Source: Scenedesmus sp. ARA3
Taxonomy: Eukaryota; Chlorophyta; Chlorophyceae; Sphaeropleales; Scenedesmaceae
Assembly: GCA_004335835.1 (NCBI GenBank)
Contig: RWJK01000843.1
Span: forward strand, 1 to 33,443
DNA: 33,443 nt
Direction of reading: 5' to 3'
Positions 30,865 to 33,443 of this stretch are shown in pieces. Positions within the stretch are counted from its first letter, which is position 1. Each line of letters begins with the position of its first letter. Both the position numbers and the translations under genes were made by a program. Below the pieces are notes generated by a model. The model ran no database searches, had not been told where the DNA came from, and saw nothing but the letters and a program-made list of their open reading frames with translations.

Positions 30865-33443
30865 ATGGGCAAGAGTGAGCGGCCGGAACACACTGCTCCG
30901 CCTGACATATTCTACAATGAAGATGAGGCGCGCAAGTACACCAGCAACACACGCATGATAGCCATCCAGGAAAAGCTGACTCAGGTGAGCACCGCGTGCA
31001 CCGCAAGCGCCGCCAGCAGCGGCAGCGCAAATGGTGGCAGCAGCAACTGCGGTGGCCGCAACAGCCGCAGCAAGTGACAAGAGGGTTTCATGTCGGCATG
31101 CACACACATATCCTGCAGGAGAGGCCGACAGGCTCTTGGGCGTTGTTGGCGCACTGCTTGCACGTTCTGCATCAGCTTCAGCAGCAGCAGCAGCAGCGGC
31201 GGTAGCATGCGCAGCGGCAACAGCAACAGTAACACCTGGTGGAGACCCAGCATTGCTTGTCTTATGTGCCTCGCCCTTCGGCCCCGCAACGTATGCTGGA
31301 GCTGCTGGCGCTGCCGCCACTATATACACACAACTAACAAAGTCACTGTCAACCACTTGCCGCATCCGCCTGCGCGTGTTTGCCCCGCCTTGCGCAGCGT
31401 GCACTGGAGCTGCTGGCGCTGCCGCCTGACCGCCCAGGCAATATTGAACAATGAACAACATTTTGCTGCATGCGTGCCTGCTTTTCTGTGCCGCAGCGTG
31501 CGCTGGAGCTGCTGGCGCTGCCGCCTGACGGCACGCCGCGCCTGCTGCTGGACATCGGCTGCGGCAGCGGCCTCAGCGGCGAGGCGCTCACTGAGGCGGG
31601 CCACGCCTGGCTGGGCCTGGACATCAGCGAAGCCATGCTTGATGTGGCGGTGGAGCGCGAGGTAAGCTTACATGAATTGGTTTAGGCCGTAGAATGAAGT
31701 ATGTGTTGCCGCGCAGCAGCGGCCTCAACCGGCAGGCGCTCACTGAGGCAGGCCATGCATGGGTAGGCCTGGACATCAGCGAAGCCATGCTGGACGTGGC
31801 AGTCGAGCGCGAGGTTGTAACAGTGATTAACATGACAATTTTGTAACAGTGATTAACATGACAATTTTGTAACAGTGTGTGAACAGTGCTGATTGCTGTG
31901 GGCTTCAGCGAAGCCATACTGGACGTGGCAGTGGAGCGCGAGGCCAGTTCATCACAGTGTGTTGACACGCCTGGCTGGGAGTGGACGTCAGCGCAGCGAT
32001 GTTACTTCATCACATGTCATGTGTCAGTGCCATGCTGGTGGAGGGCGGCAGTGCTACTGGGCGACATGGGCCAGGGCTGCAGCGCAGATTCTAGCACTGT
32101 GGTGACGTTGTGTGTGTTATGGGCTTTTGATGCAACCCAACTCAACGTTGATTGTCAGCAACTTGCTGCAGGTGGAGGGTGACGTGCTGCTGGGCGACAT
32201 GGGGCAGGGTGTGCCGCGAATGGCCATTTGTTGGGAATTCGTGCTGCAATTCGTTGACCTTGCGGTGTCTGCTAATGTTTTGCAGGTGGAGAGTGACGTG
32301 CTGCTGGGCGACATGGGCCAGGGCGTGGTGTGCCTTGCAGCTTGGAACAGTAAAATCACAGTGTATCACCAGCATAAACTCGTTTTGTGCTGCAATCTGC
32401 TGCAGGTGGAGGGCGACGTGCTGCTGGGCGACATGGGGCAGGGCGTGCCGCTGCGCCAGGGCGTGTTTGACGGCGCCATCAGCATCTCTGCGGTGCAGTG
32501 GCTGTGCAACGCGGACCGCAGCAGCCACGAGCCCCGCAAGCGGCTCAAGGCCTTCTTTGAGAGCCTGTACCGCTGCCTGGCGCGCGGCGCGCGCGCAGTG
32601 CTGCAGGTGTATCCGGAGAATGCGACGCAGGCGGAGATGATGGTGGCAGCAGCAATGAAGGTGAGCCTTGCGGCTGCTGCAGGAGCTGATGGTAGCTGCT
32701 GGCATGTGACTGTTGCTGTGACGCATTTCTTTGCACATGTGCTCATGCAGCTCATACCCAGTGCTTCAGCTGGGCTTGCTTGGTGACTGGTGTAGTAACT
32801 GCACCAGCAACAGACGCATGCCGTGCAGTGTTCATAACTGGGTTTCACCGGGCTTGGTGACTGGTGTAGTTAGTAAGCGCACCAGCAACAGACGTGTGCT
32901 GTGCAGTGGTCACTTGTGATGTGTTTGGGTGGCTGTGATGATCCCTGTTGCGCCTGCATACCCTGCAGATGGGCTTGTTTGGGGCCTTCGTGAGCTACTC
33001 TTTACGTGGACCCATCTTTCATGACTTTGCTACGCTGCCTTCTGCGCCGCAGGTGGGCTTCTCCGGCGGTTTGGCGGTGGACTACCCCCAGTCCATGCAC
33101 GGGCGGTGGTTCTTTGTGATGCGTTTGTGATGCGTTGGCTGACGACTGCGGCTGCGCCTGCCACACTGTTTACTTCAGGTGGGCTTCTCCGATGGTCTGG
33201 TGGTGGACTACCCCCACTCCAATTGTATATCGCTGGCGACATATGATGTCCTTGGATGGCTTCAATGATGGCTGTACTGTAATCTGCTGCGCCTGCACTT
33301 GCCGTCAACGCTGCAGGTGGGCTTCTCCGGTGGTTTGGTGGTGGACTACCCCCACTCCACACGCGCCAAGAAGTTTTTCCTGGTGCTCATGGTGGGGCCC
33401 AGCAGCTATGCACCGCAGGCGAAAGGGCTGGACGGCGCAGGTG
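30865..33443 (+). CDS. BUD23: 18S rRNA (guanine-N7)-methyltransferase, BUD23 family, 3' end beyond window
   Basis: SAM-dependent methyltransferase that makes m7G in 18S rRNA with TRMT112 during 40S maturation. Exons: 30865-30984 (40 codons), 31497-31661 (55), 32406-32660 (85), 33317-33443 (at least 42, running off the end); all junctions are phase 0. The N terminus has [20 protein letters not shown] and [11 protein letters not shown], strongly diagnostic of the family. Motif I is [16 protein letters not shown] (about residues 56-71); [12 protein letters not shown] follows; [20 protein letters not shown] and AVQWLCNAD hold the substrate-side motif; [13 protein letters not shown] and [21 protein letters not shown] match the later family motifs. 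The basic C-terminal tail lies outside the window. Introns 1-3 hold junction arrays at exon 2 (both ends), exon 3 (5') and exon 4 (5'). Confidence 0.94.
31290..31535 (+). repeat. Copies of BUD23 exon 2 5' end
   Basis: The segment coding [11 protein letters not shown] starts at 31398 with a CAG acceptor and at 31290 with the acceptor AG altered (CCGCAAC), upstream of the real exon at 31497; periods 108 and 99. Confidence 0.9.
31714..31942 (+). repeat. Copies of BUD23 exon 2 3' end
   Basis: Copies end at 31813 (donor GTTGTA, weak) and 31942 (donor changed to GCCAGT), compared with the real end at 31661. In the first copy, from ALTEAG onward, seven codons differ silently and one by replacement (Leu to Val); the three codons before are altered. 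Confidence 0.9.
31816..31877. repeat. 26-bp tandem repeat, about 2.4 copies
   Basis: The unit TGTAACAGTGATTAACATGA plus CAATTT starts at 31816, 31842 and 31868, inside intron 2 of BUD23. Each unit contains TGTAA, which could act as a premature poly(A) signal. Confidence 0.9.
32038..32450 (+). repeat. Copies of BUD23 exon 3 acceptor plus 5' end
   Basis: [19 protein letters not shown] segments begin at 32038 (no acceptor, altered), 32172 and 32286 (both with CAG acceptors) and 32406 (the real exon); periods 134, 114, 120. The 32172 copy differs from the real exon only by silent GGT/GGC changes until it diverges after VP. Confidence 0.92.
33053..33361 (+). repeat. Copies of BUD23 exon 4 acceptor plus 5' end
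   Basis: Segments coding [14 protein letters not shown] begin at 33053, 33179 and 33317, each after a CAG acceptor; periods 126 and 138. Only the last continues into [11 protein letters not shown] looser repeat of a GACTGGTGTAGT-containing unit lies at about 32770-32920 in the same intron. Confidence 0.92.

Overview
The window reads as nuclear DNA of a green alga, most likely a chlorophycean of the Scenedesmus/Tetradesmus/Raphidocelis type. This is inferred from intron-rich genes with GT-AG introns, pervasive CAG/CTG triplets in introns and as Ala/Gln/Ser runs in proteins, a Ser-Pro-rich secreted wall-type protein, TGTAA poly(A) signals just after two stop codons, and a plant-type alpha/beta hydrolase. 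All gene models below were spliced by eye; phases agree across every junction unless stated.

Layout. 1-5057: no gene I can defend; one 127-bp tandem duplication. 5058-5604 (-): complex I LYR subunit NDUFB9, three exons. 6815-11967 (+): multi-exon polytopic membrane protein with unresolved 5' end, an acidic EDPFD motif and an Ala/Gln-rich tail. 12573-16534 (+): secreted extracellular-matrix protein of about 781 residues (signal peptide, possible jacalin-like region, Ser-Pro spacer, Cys-rich modules). 17889-18445 and 22586-23140: two diverged copies of a ~550-bp dispersed repeat. 19605-22342 (+): LRR-like protein lying in three reading frames. 24647-29503 (-): nine-exon alpha/beta hydrolase, 456 residues, with a complete Ser115/Asp262/His288 triad. 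30282-30714 (+): small two-exon BBSome subunit BBIP1. 30865-33443 (+): BUD23-type 18S rRNA guanine-N7 methyltransferase, cut by the window end.

The unifying oddity is that four of the seven genes (membrane protein, matrix protein, hydrolase, BUD23) carry tandem arrays of exon-boundary fragments inside their introns. Each array repeats one exon-intron junction at roughly 90-250 bp intervals (mostly 95-160). Copies of an exon's 5' end, usually with its acceptor, lie upstream of the real exon; copies of an exon's 3' end, usually with its donor, lie downstream. In several arrays the differences from the real exon are almost all silent, including 10 of 10 over 36 codons in one case, so the copies are not simply decaying. 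NDUFB9, BBIP1 and the LRR gene lack such arrays.

The genes look like unrelated housekeeping and structural genes rather than a pathway. The hydrolase and BBIP1 are divergent across a ~780-bp gap, and BBIP1 lies 150 bp before BUD23 on the same strand.
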